A program made the translations under genes and the position numbers. From Sycobia sp. Sy_11 (lineage: Eukaryota > Arthropoda > Insecta > Hymenoptera > Epichrysomallidae), in assembly GCA_018907035.1 (NCBI GenBank), contig JACCIC010000295.1:307001-371000 (forward strand): a stretch of 64,000 bases of DNA, given 5' to 3'. Under the pieces are notes generated by a model. The model made no database searches. It worked only from the letters and a program-made list of their open reading frames with translations, and was not told the DNA's origin. How positions within the stretch are numbered: position 1 is the stretch's first letter; every line of letters begins with the position of its first letter. Shown in pieces: positions 62,048 through 64,000 of this stretch.

Positions 62048-62985
62048 GCTGCGAAGGCAGCCACTTCCAAGGGGCTAACAATGATAAGGTATGCTAGCGA
62101 TATATACTTAGTTGTCGTGTTACTTAACGAGGTTCAGTAAATCAGGAATGGCATTATAAACGTATTAACGAATTGGCTAAGAAAGCATGATTTTAAACTT
62201 GTAGCAGAGAAAACTTGTACTTGCTAAGATTATGCCTAATATAGGAGGGGCGAAACAATCAAGATGAACTATTCTTCTATCGGTGGTAAATCAAGATGAA
62301 CTATTCTATGGCTAGAGGTATACTCTATCATTAAAACAAAAATAATACAAATAGAATAGAAGCTGTAGGATGAAAATAAAGACTATAAAAAAATTGTCAA
62401 TTCAGACCATAAAATAATGAGAGCGTAAATGTAATTGGGTTAAGGAGGATAGGTGAACCTATAGTAATATAGTAAAAGTATCACAAGTTCGTCAACTTCC
62501 ACCTTAATCAGATGTTTATTGAACATTGTTGCTTTCATAGTTATTTATACCTAAGCCGCGTATATGATGGTGCAGAGTACTTCGCATACCCTCGGACTCG
62601 ACGAAGATGTGAAACATATGCTGTTCCACTGTTCAAAGTTTCTGACAGAACGAGAGCATTTTTAGGGAATATGTTGAGGCACTCTGTATCCTGATGGTAT
62701 GGTCAGATATCTGGTGGCCTTACCTGAGGGATAAAAATCGGTGTATACCTTCGAAAAAGCAGTTTTGAACAAACCAAATACTAACAGAATCTGATTTGAC
62801 ATAAAGAACACGGTTATAGCCGTGTAAAAACAGCAACCAAGACGTCGCGATAGAATATAATCTGTATAGGTTTGAAACCAGCTGCGAAGGAATGTCCACA
62901 CAGCCGGTTCCTTCGACTGGTGACGGGTAATAGAAGGTCGGAAAATAAAGAACATTAAAAGAAATAAATAAATAAATAATTTTAT
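62048..62985 (+). pseudogene. R1-clade LINE, 3' end of ORF2
   Basis: The sequence starts within the reverse transcriptase: T-M-I-R-Y-A-S-D (decayed Y-A-D-D at 62,090-62,101), then N-W-L-R-K-H-D-F-K-L-V-A-E-K-T. After a shift it reads I-M-P-N-I-G-G and S-V-V-N-Q-D-E-L-F-Y-G. After a degenerate gap the C-terminal region appears as H-C-C-F-H-S-Y-L-Y, then L-F-H-C-S-K-F-L-T-E-R-E, an R1-type zinc-knuckle remnant. An untranslated tail ends in (AAAT)n at about 62,960-62,985. The order and motifs are those of R1-clade non-LTR elements, and 5' truncation is typical of LINE insertion. Many stops and shifts make it inactive. Confidence 0.82.
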
Positions 62986-62999
62986 GATGGACAAATGTT

Positions 63000-63455
63000 T
63001 TTTCGGAAATTTTTGTTTCGTTCGGCAAAATTTGCCTCATCCAACATCGATTCGTGGAATTAAAGATACTGCTTCGTGACTAATGAAGCTAATGTACTAA
63101 ATTTATTTTTATTCATAATATTAAAATGTTTGCATCAATACTGTTAGTATCTTGTTTAACAATATATTGATTTATATTTAATCGTAAGTGATACATTATT
63201 GAAACGAAAATTATTTATCAATAAAAAATGCATAAACTGTATGTGACAAGAATATTATACCGTGTATGTTAAGCATACAACTAAATCATTATGTTCTAGA
63301 CAACCAAAAAGGGATTAAACAAAAAAAAATGTTTAAGTTTTTTCAAATTATTTAATATAATAATAGAAACGATAATTTTTTACGACATACCAAACAGAGA
63401 ATAGCCAGTAATATAATGAGCTAACATTCCGCGCATTCGAACCTTTATAGGCACG
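63000..63455. other. AT-rich spacer with nothing recognised
   Basis: Separates the R1-like tail from the BEL/Pao fragment. No coding or repeat signal. Confidence 0.6.
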
Positions 63456-63459
63456 CTTC

Positions 63460-64000
63460 TCGCGCAGCCATTCTTTTAAAATTGCTTATCGGAATTTCTA
63501 TTTCTTTTTCTATAAATTTTGTTAATTTAGCTCCAAACAATGCCACCTGCAGCTCCAATCGCGGTATAGACATTCATTTTAAAGGTGTGACCCTACTTTT
63601 TCCCATTATTAACGAAACGTGAACGTCATTATATGAATTTTCAAATCGTAAATACGCTGCTGCAGCATACGCTGTTAAGCTAACGTCACAATAAACATGG
63701 AATTCAACATTATCGTATTTTGTATGTATTGAAGATAAGCAACGCGGAATTTCACATGATTTCAAAGACTCTAACCTTTTAATCCGAACTAAGCAGGCAG
63801 TGCATTCCTCATCTCTCAATTTTTCGTCCCAACCAATGCCACTTCTCCATATTTCTTGCATTATAATTTTAGATATTCATGTGAAGGGGGAAAGAAGACC
63901 GAGGGAATCATATACGGACATAAGCACACGCAGAACTTCTCTTTTAGTTGGTTTTCTGTCGCATTATATAATTGCTGTAGATATTTTAGCAAATTAGATG
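63460..64000 (-). pseudogene. BEL/Pao retrotransposon pol fragment, running off the window
   Basis: The minus strand, read from the right edge, encodes K-R-E-V-L-R-V-L-M-S-V-Y-D-S-L-G-L-L-S-P, one stop, then M-Q-E-I-W-R-S-G-I-G-W-D-E-K-L. It continues with V-E-F-H-V-Y-C-D-V-S (RNase H-type Asp site), Y-A-A-A-A-Y-L-R, G-K-S-R-V-T-P-L-K, a TGA, and then I-P-R-L-E-L-Q-V-A-L. This order is the connection/RNase H part of BEL/Pao polyproteins. At least three in-frame stops make it dead. The reverse-transcriptase part should lie beyond 64,000 if it survives. Confidence 0.88.

Overview
This is an insect-like nuclear genomic window. It has spliced-gene structure (GT-AG introns), animal-type retrotransposon remnants (R1-clade and I-clade LINEs, BEL/Pao), a mariner remnant and very many long dinucleotide microsatellites, and no bacterial-type operons. 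CpG-rich blocks without obvious CpG depletion, together with this repeat mix, would fit a hymenopteran. That assignment is inference; no species marker is present.

Positions 1 to about 40,600 contain no gene I can support. This part alternates between CpG-rich, GC-rich blocks (about 5.5-7.7, 11.7-12.2, 17.2-18.4, 20.9-22.4, 23.9-24.7, 26.9-27.8, 29.1-30.9, 33.5-34.1 and 39.8-40.6 kb) and AT-rich valleys. (TA)n, (CT)n/(GA)n and (GT)n tracts are very frequent. Almost every long open frame here is a translation of a microsatellite or a chance frame in GC-rich DNA. The valleys hold a few decayed repeats: an imperfect inverted repeat at 9.7-10.15 kb and members of two dispersed repeat families that recur at 38.9, 41.4 and 42.9 kb.

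Positions 40,600 to 64,000 are AT-rich and contain the one convincing gene. This is a secreted S1-family (chymotrypsin fold) serine protease on the + strand, with body exons at 54,891-55,231, 56,622-56,933 and 57,007-57,222. A phase-compatible signal-peptide exon lies at 47,671-47,749, so the first intron would be 7.1 kb. That interval contains a degenerate type-B DNA polymerase fragment (minus strand) and a decayed I-clade LINE (plus strand). The protease keeps the catalytic triad but has lost the 191-220 disulfide, the Asp194 equivalent and the usual Ser214-Trp215 pair. A second signal-peptide exon with the same phase-1 donor lies at 61,114-61,174 and suggests a paralogous secreted-protein gene continuing to the right.

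The rest of the right half is a transposon graveyard: a mariner transposase fragment (59.3-59.75 kb), a reverse-transcriptase scrap (58.6-58.85 kb, minus), the 3' end of an R1-clade LINE with an (AAAT)n tail (62.05-62.98 kb), and a BEL/Pao pol fragment running off the right edge (63.46-64.0 kb, minus). A decayed open frame at 46.05-46.56 kb with three in-frame stops has no family I can name. I see no tRNA, rRNA or CRISPR array, and no clear new multi-gene system. The most unusual items are the divergent protease locus and the unassigned decayed coding repeats.
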